A stretch of 64,000 nt of DNA from Flavobacterium azizsancarii. GTDB lineage: Bacteria; Bacteroidota; Bacteroidia; Flavobacteriales; Flavobacteriaceae. Within the stretch, counting starts at the first letter, position 1, and each line of letters begins with the position of its first letter. Under the pieces are notes generated by a model. It saw nothing but the letters and a program-made list of their open reading frames with translations, was not told the origin of the DNA and ran no database searches. The DNA lies in NCBI RefSeq assembly GCF_027980145.1, contig NZ_JAMZNK010000031.1:1-64000 (forward strand), given 5' to 3'. Position numbers and translations under genes: made by a program. Below are positions 1-8,665 of this stretch, in pieces.

Positions 1-2
1 GC

Positions 3-272
3 CTGATTGCTATTGCTCACAACTTTTCTAAATGGATCGCTAAAATCCGTTTGGGCAATTTTAACCTCATTTTTGATCTCGTAGAAGCTTTAGAAAAGTT
101 TATAGAAGACCCCATTTTAGCCCAAATTTACATTTTTCAAGAAACACTCTGTAAATCTACTAGTATAATAAAAGAAAGAGGTCGTCTTTTCAGACAACCT
201 CTTTTGTTAAAGTTTTACTGGTCTCAGATCACGGCGAACTCTTGCAGTACTTTAGTAATGCGTAAAAAATAA
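3..272 (+). pseudogene. C-terminal remnant of a probable IS1182-type transposase
   Basis: The reading frame is open from the window edge and ends at 272. Its first residues, LIAIAHNFSKWIAK, resemble the hydrophobic helix with an IAHN core found near the C-terminus of IS1182-family DDE transposases. The frame then runs through an A/T-rich tail and a hairpin, so the true transposase end could be nearer 175. The catalytic part lies outside the window, so I cannot tell whether the element is intact. Family assignment rests on a short stretch and is tentative. Confidence 0.4.
175..206 (+). terminator. Hairpin at the end of the transposase-like frame
   Basis: Inverted repeat aaagaggtcgtct / agacaacctcttt (one mismatch) with a TTTC loop, followed by a short T run. 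It is typical of the transcription terminator found at the end of transposase genes and may lie close to the IS right end. Confidence 0.5.
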
Positions 273-389
273 AACATTAACTTTTCAATTAACTTAGACT
301 AGTTTTTAAAATTGCTATTGAGGTTTTAAAATAGATAGACTTTTAGTCTCTCCTCAAACAAACCTCTGCAATTTCAGTGCATAGTTTGT

Positions 390-2195
390 TTAGTGTTTTA
401 TAAATGTACTATTAAAATTGTCTCTAGTATCAATACTGATGAAATATGTACCAGTTATTAATTGTGAAACATCTATGCTAATTAAATTTGAATTTATTAT
501 TGAGAAATTATAGTTAGATGTAATTCCCATAATATTTGTAATTCTTATTTTTGCATTTGAAATATCTTGCATACTTTGAATATTTAAAGTTGATGATGTA
601 GGATTTGGGTATATTTTTGTGTAAGGCTCATTAGCGCTTCCTGTTAAAGATGTTTCATTGCTGTAGCTTGAAAGAGTTCCATAAATCCATTTTGTATTAA
701 ATACTCTATATTGAATTATTGCTATTCTTCTAAAATTAAAAGAAGATTCAAATTTAAAGGCAGAAACACCTCTACGTCCTCCATTGCTGATTACTTTTAG
801 TGAAGATGATGGAGGAAGATAATCTTTTGATGTTGCACTAGGGATATTCGACCAAATAGATTTTCGATTTTCAGTTGTTTGGCTTTGCCATTGATATGAA
901 ATAGATGTGATCAGAAAATCAGTTCCAACAATATTTATATTATCTACTATGGGAATTGAGCCAGTTATTGTAGCAGGACTTTCGTATTCAGTAAGAGAGG
1001 ATATTTTTAAAGTCTGGTCGCAACATATAGTATTCTCATAACGCACCCCTCTCATTAAAACTTTTAGGGGCTCACTTACTCTTGTTATATTTTTGTAAAC
1101 TGCAATTCTTCTTATTAAGTAATAATTATCTTCTAAACTAGAATCTTCTAAAGGAATTCTAAAATCTAAACTACCAGAATTTTCGTTTGGTATGGTAATC
1201 CATGTTCTGTGTCCTCCAAGTGCTATATTTGTTTTGGTATACTCCCATTTATACGCGTCTACATTCACAATATTATCAGTTCTTCCAGCAATATGATATG
1301 GATCCTGTAAAATATTTAAACTTACTGATGAGCTAGTTCCATCAATACTCAATTTCTTTACACTTGACAATTCAATGAATCCATCTGAGTTTAAAGGTTC
1401 ATTAGTAAAAATGTTAGTTTTAAGGATTGGATTAGGAACTACAGTAATAGTTATAGTATTACTTTTGTTTGGGTATTCATTATTCCCTTTATATCCTAAT
1501 TCTCTTGTTACTGTTATATTTTTGAGTTCTGTTGTGTAATCTAAGTATAAAGTTTTAGTATTATTATCTAAATTTAAAACACTAGCATTGGCAGCGTTCC
1601 ATCGACTATTTATACCATATATGTAGTTTTCATAAGGATCTAAATATTGAGAACCTGTAATAGGTGCGGGTCTGTCTCCCTGTCTTATGGTTTGATTACA
1701 ACATAAACTATTCGGTATTTTTGAAGGGTTAAGAGCATCTGCAGGCGGGTTTACAACTCCTCCACCTATTGTCGCATTTTTTATAACAGCAATATAACCA
1801 CTTTTATAAGTAACACTACCACTTGTTTTGTATTCTGCATAAATAAAGCCTCCTGAAGTAGGAAAGTCACCCCAGTTTAAGTTTACTACAAAACTTCTCG
1901 AAGCTACATTGCCTTCGTTAAAAATTAGAGATCCGCCATTACCTCCAGCAACGACATTGGCATTTAGTCCATTTAAAGAATAGATGCTAATGGTTCCGGT
2001 ATTACCAGGAATTGACGGCATCTCAACTCGTATGCCTAATGAAACGGTCGAATAAGGTGTGCCTCCTAAATTAATTGGTCCGCTACTGCTTACACTTGCT
2101 CCATTTACTGCTGTGGGTGTTAGGATAACTTTTTGCGCGAATATTCCTGTATTGAATGCAAGTAATAGAACGAGATAAATGTAATTTTTTCTCAT
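390..2195 (-). CDS. Secreted protein with T9SS type A C-terminal sorting domain
   Basis: A 601-residue protein that begins with a clear signal peptide (MRKNYIYLVLLLAF, cleavage after GIFAQ). The middle is a long, beta-rich, Ser/Thr/Asn-rich region with two segments each carrying a CCNQT or CCDQT motif (about residues 164 and 393), suggesting duplicated modules of the kind found in adhesin-like proteins. The last ~80 residues carry the motif KIYPNPTSSTLNI and end in a short basic tail, which is the hallmark of the type IX secretion sorting domain (TIGR04183-like). It is therefore predicted to cross the outer membrane through the T9SS and be attached or released. No catalytic motif was seen. 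It is monocistronic, with TerC upstream separated by a terminator. Function is unknown; surface adhesin is a guess. Confidence 0.85.
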   Translation of the reverse strand: MRKNYIYLVLLLAFNTGIFAQKVILTPTAVNGASVSSSGPINLGGTPYSTVSLGIRVEMPSIPGNTGTISIYSLNGLNANVVAGGNGGSLIFNEGNVASRSFVVNLNWGDFPTSGGFIYAEYKTSGSVTYKSGYIAVIKNATIGGGVVNPPADALNPSKIPNSLCCNQTIRQGDRPAPITGSQYLDPYENYIYGINSRWNAANASVLNLDNNTKTLYLDYTTELKNITVTRELGYKGNNEYPNKSNTITITVVPNPILKTNIFTNEPLNSDGFIELSSVKKLSIDGTSSSVSLNILQDPYHIAGRTDNIVNVDAYKWEYTKTNIALGGHRTWITIPNENSGSLDFRIPLEDSSLEDNYYLIRRIAVYKNITRVSEPLKVLMRGVRYENTICCDQTLKISSLTEYESPATITGSIPIVDNINIVGTDFLITSISYQWQSQTTENRKSIWSNIPSATSKDYLPPSSSLKVISNGGRRGVSAFKFESSFNFRRIAIIQYRVFNTKWIYGTLSSYSNETSLTGSANEPYTKIYPNPTSSTLNIQSMQDISNAKIRITNIMGITSNYNFSIINSNLISIDVSQLITGTYFISIDTRDNFNSTFIKH

Positions 2196-2310
2196 GATAA
2201 AAGGCTTTTAAAAGATTTATAATGAGTTAAATATATTTATTATAAAGGTATAATCTTAATTTTTAGTGTTAAATAATAAGATTATATTTATTTTTATTTA
2301 ATTTGCTTAT

Positions 2311-2347
2311 AAAAAAAAAGGAAATCGTAATGATTTCCTTTTTTTTA
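2311..2347 (-). terminator. Intrinsic terminator after terC-like gene
   Basis: Stem ggaaatc / gatttcc flanked by A9 on the left and T8 on the right, so it can work in both directions. It lies directly downstream of the minus-strand TerC gene. Confidence 0.75.
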
Positions 2348-2369
2348 TGAATATATCTTTCTAATAAAC

Positions 2370-3338
2370 TTACTCGTCTAATTTCTGAGTTTCCTCATTA
2401 TTCTTTCCATATTTCAAAGAAACCAAAATCCCCACTAGAAGCGAAAGAGCAATAAAACCTAATGAAACCCATTCCGGTACCTGGATAAAATCGTGGAGAA
2501 TCATTTTTAATCCCACAAAAGCTAAAATAGCAACTAGACTGTATTCTAAGAAACTGAATCTTGCCAGCATATTGGCTAAGAAAAAGTACATAGAACGTAA
2601 CCCCAGAATTGCAAAGATATTAGAACTGAATACCAAAAAAGGATCAGATGTAATTGCTAAAATTGCAGGAACACTATCTACGGCAAAAAGAACGTCCATA
2701 ACCTCGATAACAATCAAGGCAACAAATAAAGGTGTTGCGGTTCTTCTCGCAGTTTTTGTACTAATAAAAAACTTTTCACCATCCATTTCAGCAGTGATCG
2801 GAATAATTTTTCCAAGTGTTTTGTATACAAAAGAATCTTTGGGCTGAAAGTCATCATCATCGCCGGAGAATAACATTTTTAAGGCAGTAAAAATCAAAAA
2901 TGCACCAAACAAATAAGTCGTCCAGGCAAATTTATGGATCAGCATTACACCAAAGAAAATCATTAATCCACGAAAGACAACTGCGCCTAAAATTCCCCAG
3001 AATAAAACACGGTGCTGGTATTTTTGAGGTATTTTGAAAGACGCAAAAATAATCGCAATTACAAAAATATTATCGACACTTAAGGACAGTTCAATCAAAT
3101 AACCTGTAATGAACTTCATCGAAGCTACGGCTGGTTTTAGATTATCCGGATTCTCAATATAATCTGTAGTATAAAGCCAATAAATGACTCCGGAAAACAG
3201 GAAGGATAATGTTACCCAAATAAGAGTCCACTTACTTGCTTCTTTAGTACTGATAATATGTGGGTTTTTATTAAAAACACCCAAGTCTAAAGCAAGAATC
3301 AAAACAACACCCAATAAAAACAAAGTCCAGACTATCAT
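2370..3338 (-). CDS. TerC/Alx family integral membrane protein
   Basis: A 322-residue polytopic membrane protein of the TerC family, whose better-studied members (Alx, MeeF/MeeY) export manganese, often to metallate secreted proteins. Family signatures are present: ELSLSVDNIFVIAIIFA in the second transmembrane segment and FAVDSVPAILAIT in a later one, each with the acidic residue inside the membrane that is thought to bind metal. About eight or nine hydrophobic segments are visible and the length is normal for Alx-type members. A candidate -7 box lies 23 bases upstream. No yybP-ykoY-type manganese riboswitch was recognised in the short leader. Family assignment is firm; the metal specificity is inferred from the family. 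Confidence 0.9.
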   Translation of the reverse strand: MIVWTLFLLGVVLILALDLGVFNKNPHIISTKEASKWTLIWVTLSFLFSGVIYWLYTTDYIENPDNLKPAVASMKFITGYLIELSLSVDNIFVIAIIFASFKIPQKYQHRVLFWGILGAVVFRGLMIFFGVMLIHKFAWTTYLFGAFLIFTALKMLFSGDDDDFQPKDSFVYKTLGKIIPITAEMDGEKFFISTKTARRTATPLFVALIVIEVMDVLFAVDSVPAILAITSDPFLVFSSNIFAILGLRSMYFFLANMLARFSFLEYSLVAILAFVGLKMILHDFIQVPEWVSLGFIALSLLVGILVSLKYGKNNEETQKLDE

Positions 3339-3360
3339 AATGCTTATTTTAAATGATTTA

Positions 3361-3368
3361 CAAAGATA
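3361..3368 (-). promoter_or_regulatory. Candidate -7 box for terC-like gene
   Basis: Reads TATCTTTG on the minus strand, an exact match to the Bacteroidota -7 consensus TAnnTTTG, 22 bases before the start codon. No clear -33 TTG partner was seen. Confidence 0.5.
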
Positions 3369-3435
3369 GTTTTTGAAGTTTAACGTTAAAAATTAATTAT
3401 CGAAAAGTTGACTTTTTAATTGATATAGTTTGTTA

Positions 3436-3580
3436 CATTGAGCGAAGTCGAAATGCTTGCGATGACTGATTTTGTTCAGGCACTATAAAGGTTCTCGACT
3501 CCGCTCTAACTGACAATCGGGATTTGATTGTTTTTTTGCTTCTGAGAACGTTCTGTCCCATTGAGCGAAGTCGAAATGCT
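3436..3580. repeat. Two direct copies of a 22-bp intergenic repeat
   Basis: The sequence cattgagcgaagtcgaaatg occurs at 3436 and again at 3559, 123 bp apart. A shortened form (tgagcgaagtcgaa) recurs at 14830 after purM, and an inverted relative (ctcgactccgctc) lies at 3492. The spacing and dispersal match the small palindromic repeats scattered between genes in flavobacteria. The rest of the 3370-3770 spacer holds no gene I can support: a 74-residue frame there is built from these repeats. Confidence 0.7.
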
Positions 3581-3662
3581 CGCTACGATCGACTTTATTG
3601 AAAACAATGAAAATTCTGGATCCCGCCCGAACTGACAATTGGCTTTCTAAGGTATGTTTTGT

Positions 3663-3693
3663 AACCCGACAGGTTTTTAAAACCTGTCGGGTT
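3663..3693. repeat. Perfect 15-bp palindrome downstream of glnA
   Basis: Arms aacccgacaggtttt and aaaacctgtcgggtt are separated by one base. A diverged relative (cctaagaggtttt / aaaacctgttagg) is found at 59347-59373, so this is a dispersed element and not a gene-specific operator. Confidence 0.7.
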
Positions 3694-3713
3694 TGAACCT
3701 GATACATGATTAA

Positions 3714-3749
3714 ACAAAAAAAAGTGCCATCAATTAAGAGGACACTTTT
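3714..3749 (-). terminator. Probable terminator of glnA
   Basis: Stem aaaagtg / cactttt with a 16-base loop. The A-run on the plus strand gives a U-tract to minus-strand transcripts. It lies 23 bp past the glnA stop. Confidence 0.5.
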
Positions 3750-3771
3750 AAGATATAATATAAGCTTTAAA

Positions 3772-4788
3772 TTATAGCGCTGATTTTACAGTTTTGATAA
3801 TTCTTGCAGCAATTTTGTATGGATCACCGTTTGAAGCTGGTCTTCTGTCTTCAAGGTATCCTTTCCATCCTTTTTGAACTGTGTATAAAGGAATTCTGAT
3901 TGAAGCTCCTCTATCAGATACTCCATAAGAGAAATCGTGAATAGAAGCAGTTTCATGTTTACCAGTTAAACGTTGGTCGTTGTAAGCTCCGTAAACTTCA
4001 ATGTGTTCTTTAACAACAGGACGGAAAGCTTCACATATTTTTTCGTAAGTTTCTTTAGAACCACATGTTCTTAATATCTCATTAGAGAAGTTAGCGTGCA
4101 TTCCAGAACCATTCCAGTCAGTATCTCCAAGTGGTTTTGGGTGGTATTCGATATAGTAACCATATTTTTCAGTCAAACGATCTAATAAGTAACGGGCAAC
4201 CCAAATTTCGTCTCCGGCTTTTTTAGCACCTTTAGCGAATAATTGAAATTCCCATTGTCCGCAGGCAACCTCTTGGTTAATTCCTTCAAAGTTAAGACCA
4301 GCAGCAATACATAGGTCAGCATGTTCTTCTACTAATTTTCTTCCGTGAGTGTTTTTTCCACCTACAGAGCAGTAGTACATACCTTGTGGAGCGGGATATC
4401 CTCCAACAGGGAAACCTAATGGCAATAAAGTTTTAGTATCCATGATGAAATACTCTTGTTCGAAACCAAACCAAAAATCATCATTATCATCATCAATTGT
4501 AGCTCTACCGTTAGAAGGGTGTGGTCTTCCGTCAGCAAACATAACTTCTGACATTACCAAGTATCCGTTTATGCGAGTTGGATCAGGATAAATAGCAACA
4601 GGAACTAATAGACAGTCTGAAGATCCTCCTTCAGCTTGTTTTGTAGATGAACCATCAAATGACCAATTTCCAAGTTCTTCTAATGTTCCTTTGAAATTTT
4701 CATGCTCTTCAACTTTAGTTTTACTTCTAAGATTTTGAGTTGGTTCATATCCATCTAACCAAATGTACTCTAACTTAATTTTAGCCAT
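3772..4788 (-). CDS. glnA: Glutamine synthetase, type II (GSII, eukaryote-like)
   Basis: Makes glutamine from glutamate, ammonia and ATP in the cytoplasm. The 338-residue length is that of the short GSII class. A beta-grasp domain (residues about 10-100, with WSFDGSSTKQAEGGSSD) is followed by the catalytic barrel. The ATP-binding signature KPLGDTDWNGSGMHANFS and the glutamate/metal segment FGFEQEYF are intact, as is the later RIPLY segment. The adenylylation tyrosine loop of GSI enzymes is absent, as expected. It is transcribed divergently from GSIII across a 425-bp spacer with a candidate -7 box for each gene. Strong match. Confidence 0.95.
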   Translation of the reverse strand: MAKIKLEYIWLDGYEPTQNLRSKTKVEEHENFKGTLEELGNWSFDGSSTKQAEGGSSDCLLVPVAIYPDPTRINGYLVMSEVMFADGRPHPSNGRATIDDDNDDFWFGFEQEYFIMDTKTLLPLGFPVGGYPAPQGMYYCSVGGKNTHGRKLVEEHADLCIAAGLNFEGINQEVACGQWEFQLFAKGAKKAGDEIWVARYLLDRLTEKYGYYIEYHPKPLGDTDWNGSGMHANFSNEILRTCGSKETYEKICEAFRPVVKEHIEVYGAYNDQRLTGKHETASIHDFSYGVSDRGASIRIPLYTVQKGWKGYLEDRRPASNGDPYKIAARIIKTVKSAL

Positions 4789-4826
4789 AATAATATAAAT
4801 TAATTTTTTTGTTTTTTTCGTTGGGT

Positions 4827-4834
4827 CAAATATA
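4827..4834 (-). promoter_or_regulatory. Candidate -7 box for glnA
   Basis: TATATTTG on the minus strand, an exact TAnnTTTG match, giving a leader of about 30 bases. The remainder of the glnA-glnN spacer (4835-5159) is AT-rich with no gene; a short G-rich patch (aggggg) at 4861 is the only unusual feature. Confidence 0.5.
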
Positions 4835-5159
4835 GATTTATTTTTTTAGCCGTAAAAATTAGGGGGCTGTTTTGTTTAGTGGACTATTATTTTTTAGATA
4901 AGCGCAATTTTGAGAGGGGTATATTTTTAAAAAAGCAATTTTTAACACCTTTAAAAAATAAATTCGTAAAAATTACTCTTCTTTGCCGGGATTTAGGGTT
5001 AAGGAATTATGAAAAAATGTTTATTTAATGAAGAATACTAAGCTATTTTGTTATATTTCTTAAAATCAAATTCATTATTCTTTGTGAAAAGCTTCTAACG
5101 TTGAAAAATCATCGAAGAAAATTCTGAAATTTATCTTTTAAACAGGGTTTTTATTTGTT

Positions 5160-5167
5160 TATATTTG
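5160..5167 (+). promoter_or_regulatory. Candidate -7 box for glutamine synthetase III
   Basis: TATATTTG, an exact TAnnTTTG match 47 bases before the GSIII start codon. It is the same octamer as the glnA -7 box on the opposite strand. Confidence 0.5.
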
Positions 5168-5213
5168 TTCTTCTTTTTTACTAAAAACTATTATAAATTT
5201 TAAACTTAAATAC

Positions 5214-7403
5214 ATGTCAACATTACGTTTCCAAGCTTTACAAGAAGCTTCTACAAGAAAGCCAGTACATTTTGAAGAAATAGACAGAAAATCTAACATT
5301 TTTGGTTCAAATGTATTTAATGAAAAAGCGATGAAGCAGTTTTTGACTTCTGATGCTTTAAAAGGAGTTAGAGATGCAATTCAGCATGGAACTAAAATAG
5401 ACAGAAAACTGGCAGATTATATTGCCATGGGAATGAAAGAATGGGCATTATCTAAGGGTGTTACACATTATACACACTGGTTTCAGCCTCTTACAGGAAC
5501 AACCGCAGAAAAACACGATGCTTTTTTCGAAGTTTCATATGACGGGAGTGATCCTGTAGAAAAATTTGGCGGAGCACAACTCGTACAACAAGAACCGGAT
5601 GCTTCAAGTTTCCCGAATGGCGGAATCAGAAATACATTCGAGGCCAGGGGTTATACAGCATGGGACCCAACTTCTCCTGCATTTATTTACGGAACAACTT
5701 TATGTATTCCAACCGTTTTTATTGCTTACACGGGTGAGGCTTTAGACAATAAGATTCCGTTATTAAGAGCGCTTTCTGCAATAGATGAAGCTGCTACAGA
5801 AGTATGTAAGTATTTCGATAAAAATGTAAAAAAAGTAACGGCAACTTTAGGTTGGGAACAAGAATATTTCCTGATTGATAAAGCACTGGCAAATTCTCGT
5901 CCTGACCTGATGATGACCGGAAGGACTTTATTAGGACATACCTCTGCAAAAGGACAACAATTAGACGACCATTATTTTGGATCAATCCCAACTCGTGCCT
6001 TAACGTATATGAGAGATCTCGAACAGGAATGTATGTTGTTAGGAATTCCGGTAAAAACGCGTCATAATGAGGTGGCACCCAATCAATTTGAGCTGGCACC
6101 AATTTTTGAAGAAACGAATCTTGCCGTAGATCACAACTCTTTATTGATGGATGTGATGCAGAAAGTGGCAGAACGTCATGATTTTAAAGTATTATTTCAT
6201 GAGAAACCTTTTAAAGGAGTAAACGGTTCAGGAAAACACAATAACTGGTCGTTGGCAACAGATACAGGAGTTAATTTATTGAGTCCGAGTAAAACGCCAA
6301 TGAGTAATTTGCAATTTCTTACTTTCTTTATTAATACCATAAAAGCAGTTAATGATTACGAAACTTTATTAAGAGCTTCTATTGCAACAGCAAGTAATGA
6401 TCACAGGTTAGGAGCAAATGAGGCACCGCCGGCAATTATTTCTGTTTTTATTGGAGCACAACTAACCAAAGTTTTATCTGAGTTAGAAAGCGTTACAACT
6501 GGAAAATTATCTCCAGAAGAAAAAACAGATTTAAAACTGAATGTTGTTGGGAAAATTCCGGACGTATTATTAGACAATACAGACAGAAACAGAACATCGC
6601 CTTTTGCCTTTACAGGAAATAAATGGGAGTTTAGAGCTGTGGGTTCAAACGCCAACTGTTCAAACGCGATGACAACTCTTAATGCAATTGTAGCAAAACA
6701 ATTAAAAGACTTTAAAATGGAAGTAGATTCTTTAATCGACTCGAAAGACATGAAAAAAGATGATGCTATCTTTAATGTATTAAGAGAGTATATCAAACAA
6801 TCTAAAAAAATACTTTTTGAAGGTGACGGATATAGCGAAGCTTGGGAGAAAGAAGCAGCAAAAAGAGGTTTAAGTAATTTTAAAACGACTCCGGAAGCTA
6901 TAAAAGCCAAAGTTTCTAAACAGGCATTGGATTTGTTCTCTGAATTAGGAATTCTAAACCATGTTGAAGCCGAAGCGCGTTACGAAATAGAATTAGAAGA
7001 GTATACTAAGAAAATTCAGATCGAAGGAAGAGTTTTGGGAGATATCGCAAGAAACCATGTTATCCCAACAGCAATTCGTTACCAAAATACATTAATCGAA
7101 AACGTAAAAGGATTAAAAGAGATTTTTGGTAAAGAGTTTGAAACGATTGCAAAAGAGCAAATTGTTTTAATAAAAGAAATTTCTGGTCATATTGAAGGAA
7201 TCAATTCTAAAGTATTGGCCATGACAGATGAGAGAAGAACGGCAAACCATTTAACCGATGCACAAAAAATGGCAGAGGCTTATTGCAATAAAGTGAAGCC
7301 TTATTTTGAAGATATTCGCAACCATTGTGACAAATTAGAGCTATTAGTTGACGACGAAAGTTGGACATTAACTAAGTACAGAGAGCTATTGTTTACAAAA
7401 TAA
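5214..7403 (+). CDS. glnN: Glutamine synthetase, type III (GSIII)
   Basis: A 729-residue glutamine synthetase of the large GSIII class typical of Bacteroidota and cyanobacteria. The N-terminal GSIII-specific domain begins MSTLRFQALQEASTRK. The catalytic signatures GWEQEYFLID, TRHNEVAPNQFELAPIFEE and KPFKGVNGSGKHNNWS carry the metal, glutamate and ATP ligands. NDHRLGANEAPPAIIS follows, and a long helical C-terminal region closes the protein, as in characterised dodecameric GSIII. It sits opposite the GSII gene, so the cell has two unrelated-class ammonium-assimilating enzymes side by side. Very confident. Confidence 0.95.
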   Translation: MSTLRFQALQEASTRKPVHFEEIDRKSNIFGSNVFNEKAMKQFLTSDALKGVRDAIQHGTKIDRKLADYIAMGMKEWALSKGVTHYTHWFQPLTGTTAEKHDAFFEVSYDGSDPVEKFGGAQLVQQEPDASSFPNGGIRNTFEARGYTAWDPTSPAFIYGTTLCIPTVFIAYTGEALDNKIPLLRALSAIDEAATEVCKYFDKNVKKVTATLGWEQEYFLIDKALANSRPDLMMTGRTLLGHTSAKGQQLDDHYFGSIPTRALTYMRDLEQECMLLGIPVKTRHNEVAPNQFELAPIFEETNLAVDHNSLLMDVMQKVAERHDFKVLFHEKPFKGVNGSGKHNNWSLATDTGVNLLSPSKTPMSNLQFLTFFINTIKAVNDYETLLRASIATASNDHRLGANEAPPAIISVFIGAQLTKVLSELESVTTGKLSPEEKTDLKLNVVGKIPDVLLDNTDRNRTSPFAFTGNKWEFRAVGSNANCSNAMTTLNAIVAKQLKDFKMEVDSLIDSKDMKKDDAIFNVLREYIKQSKKILFEGDGYSEAWEKEAAKRGLSNFKTTPEAIKAKVSKQALDLFSELGILNHVEAEARYEIELEEYTKKIQIEGRVLGDIARNHVIPTAIRYQNTLIENVKGLKEIFGKEFETIAKEQIVLIKEISGHIEGINSKVLAMTDERRTANHLTDAQKMAEAYCNKVKPYFEDIRNHCDKLELLVDDESWTLTKYRELLFTK

Positions 7404-7425
7404 ATAATAATTTAACAGTTCTACC

Positions 7426-7456
7426 AAGCCCATCGAATTAAGGTGGGCTTTTTTTT
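7426..7456 (+). terminator. Intrinsic terminator of glnN
   Basis: Stem aagccca / tgggctt with an 11-base loop and a T8 tail, 23 bp after the stop codon. Confidence 0.85.
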
Positions 7457-7572
7457 GCTTTAATGTTAAAATAAAGCACGATCAATATGTTTTTTAACAG
7501 ATCTAATGGGGTAATTGTAAATAAATTGCAATAATAAAGTAATTTCCTACTTATGTTTTTGCAGATGTTAGT

Positions 7573-7603
7573 AGTTCGTCGAGATAGTTTTACAGTTCAT
7601 CGA
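7573..7603 (+). promoter_or_regulatory. Direct repeat with LytTR-type operator geometry upstream of the curli-like operon
   Basis: agttcgtcga (7573-7582) is repeated as agttcatcga (7594-7603) with a 21-bp period, i.e. two turns of the helix on one face. LytTR-family response regulators bind paired ~9-bp direct repeats with about 12 bp between them, which is this geometry. The pair ends about 60 bp upstream of the candidate -7 box, a position suited to an activator. The link to a LytTR regulator is inference; no such regulator gene lies in the window. Confidence 0.45.
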
Positions 7604-7643
7604 AAAGTGGTTATGATATTGTAAAATAGGTATTTATACTTGA

Positions 7644-7672
7644 TTTGATTTTGGATAAGTTTTCTAATTTTG
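7644..7672 (+). promoter_or_regulatory. Candidate promoter of the curli-like operon
   Basis: TTTG at 7644-7647, a 17-bp spacer, then TAATTTTG at 7665-7672, matching the Bacteroidota TTTG/TAnnTTTG pattern. It would give a leader of about 120 bases before the first curlin gene. No other gene is visible in 7457-7799. Confidence 0.5.
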
Positions 7673-7799
7673 GTCATGAAGAAAGAAAATAAAGGGTTGT
7701 AATTTTATTTTCGAATGAAAATTTTTGATGCGATGATTTCCCCAAATCACACTGACCTACATAATAAGTTGTATTAATAACCAATTAAATATATCTATT

Positions 7800-8651
7800 A
7801 TGAAAAAAGTAATTTTAAGCGTCTCAGCGATGCTATTTGTAGGGGCAGCGGCTTTTGCACAGGGAAACACATCATCAGTAAATCAAGTGGGTAACACTGA
7901 CACTGGTATTGTAAATCAACACGGAACAACAAATGGTTCTACTGTTGATCAATTAGGAGATAATAACAAATCAGAAGTTTATCAGGGAATTCAGCCAGGG
8001 CTTTATACAGCTGTAAGCAATTTAGCTGATGTAAAACAAAAAGGAGATCACAATGGTGCATTTATTTCTCAGAGTAATCATGATAACAAAGCGTATCAAA
8101 CTCAAACAGGAGATTGGAACAAAGCTACAGTTTGGCAAGATCAAATAGCTGAAGCTTCTCATCCTTCTGCACTTGGAGGGCATGATACTGCAACTCAAAC
8201 TCAAACAGGAAATAATAACACTGCTACCGTTGACCAGGGTACAACAGGAAATGAGAAACCAACAGGGCTTCCTTTCAATGCTACTCAGTTAGGGCATGTT
8301 GCAGGAGTGCTTGTTCCGTTTGGACCTCATAGCGAGAACTCAGCAACTCAAATTCAAAACGGAGATAACAATGTAGCTTATGCAAGTCAGGGAGGGGTTA
8401 AAAATGTTTCTTTACAAACTCAAACTTCTCCAAGCGGTACAACTGCAGCTGATAAAAACACTTCGAACCATTATCAATATGGAGATGAAAATAATGCAAC
8501 ATCAACTCAAAACGGTACTAAGTTAACTGAAGATGTATTACAAATAGGTAATAAAAATATTGCAACTATTTTACAAACAGGAGCTTCTCACAGCAGTATT
8601 GCATTTTCAAAAGGAAATACAAATACAATAACTGTTACTCAAAGTAACTAA
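7800..8651 (+). CDS. Curlin-repeat amyloid protein, probable major fibre subunit (CsgA-like)
   Basis: A secreted 283-residue protein: signal peptide MKKVILSVSAMLFVGAAAFAQ, then irregular repeats of the curlin type, with Q-x-G-x-x-N turns and alternating V/A/T-x-Q strands. Examples are SVNQVGNTDTGIVNQHG, QTQTGNNNTATVDQG and SATQIQNGDNNVAYASQ. About eight repeat pairs can be read, with longer spacers than in E. coli CsgA (151 residues). The composition is rich in N, Q, T, G and S with no Cys, as in functional amyloids. First gene of the block, with a long leader, and followed by a strong terminator, so it is probably the most abundantly transcribed member. Assignment as major rather than minor subunit is inferred from order and size. 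Confidence 0.85.
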   Translation: MKKVILSVSAMLFVGAAAFAQGNTSSVNQVGNTDTGIVNQHGTTNGSTVDQLGDNNKSEVYQGIQPGLYTAVSNLADVKQKGDHNGAFISQSNHDNKAYQTQTGDWNKATVWQDQIAEASHPSALGGHDTATQTQTGNNNTATVDQGTTGNEKPTGLPFNATQLGHVAGVLVPFGPHSENSATQIQNGDNNVAYASQGGVKNVSLQTQTSPSGTTAADKNTSNHYQYGDENNATSTQNGTKLTEDVLQIGNKNIATILQTGASHSSIAFSKGNTNTITVTQSN

Positions 8652-8665
8652 TACTGTAAAAAAAC

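Noticed and set aside
3339..3369. Manganese riboswitch before terC
   Set aside because: The leader is only ~20-30 bases if the -7 box is used, too short for a yybP-ykoY element.
3483..3707. 74-residue open frame on the minus strand between terC and glnA
   Set aside because: It is composed of the dispersed repeats and the palindrome at 3663-3693, has no start context, and has no protein-like composition.
6401..6910. 169-residue minus-strand frame inside the GSIII gene
   Set aside because: It is antisense to a well-conserved enzyme; such long shadows are common in genes of this base composition.
7404..7799. A small regulator gene between glnN and the curlin genes
   Set aside because: Only very short frames (a 9-codon ATG frame at about 7678) are present; the region looks regulatory.
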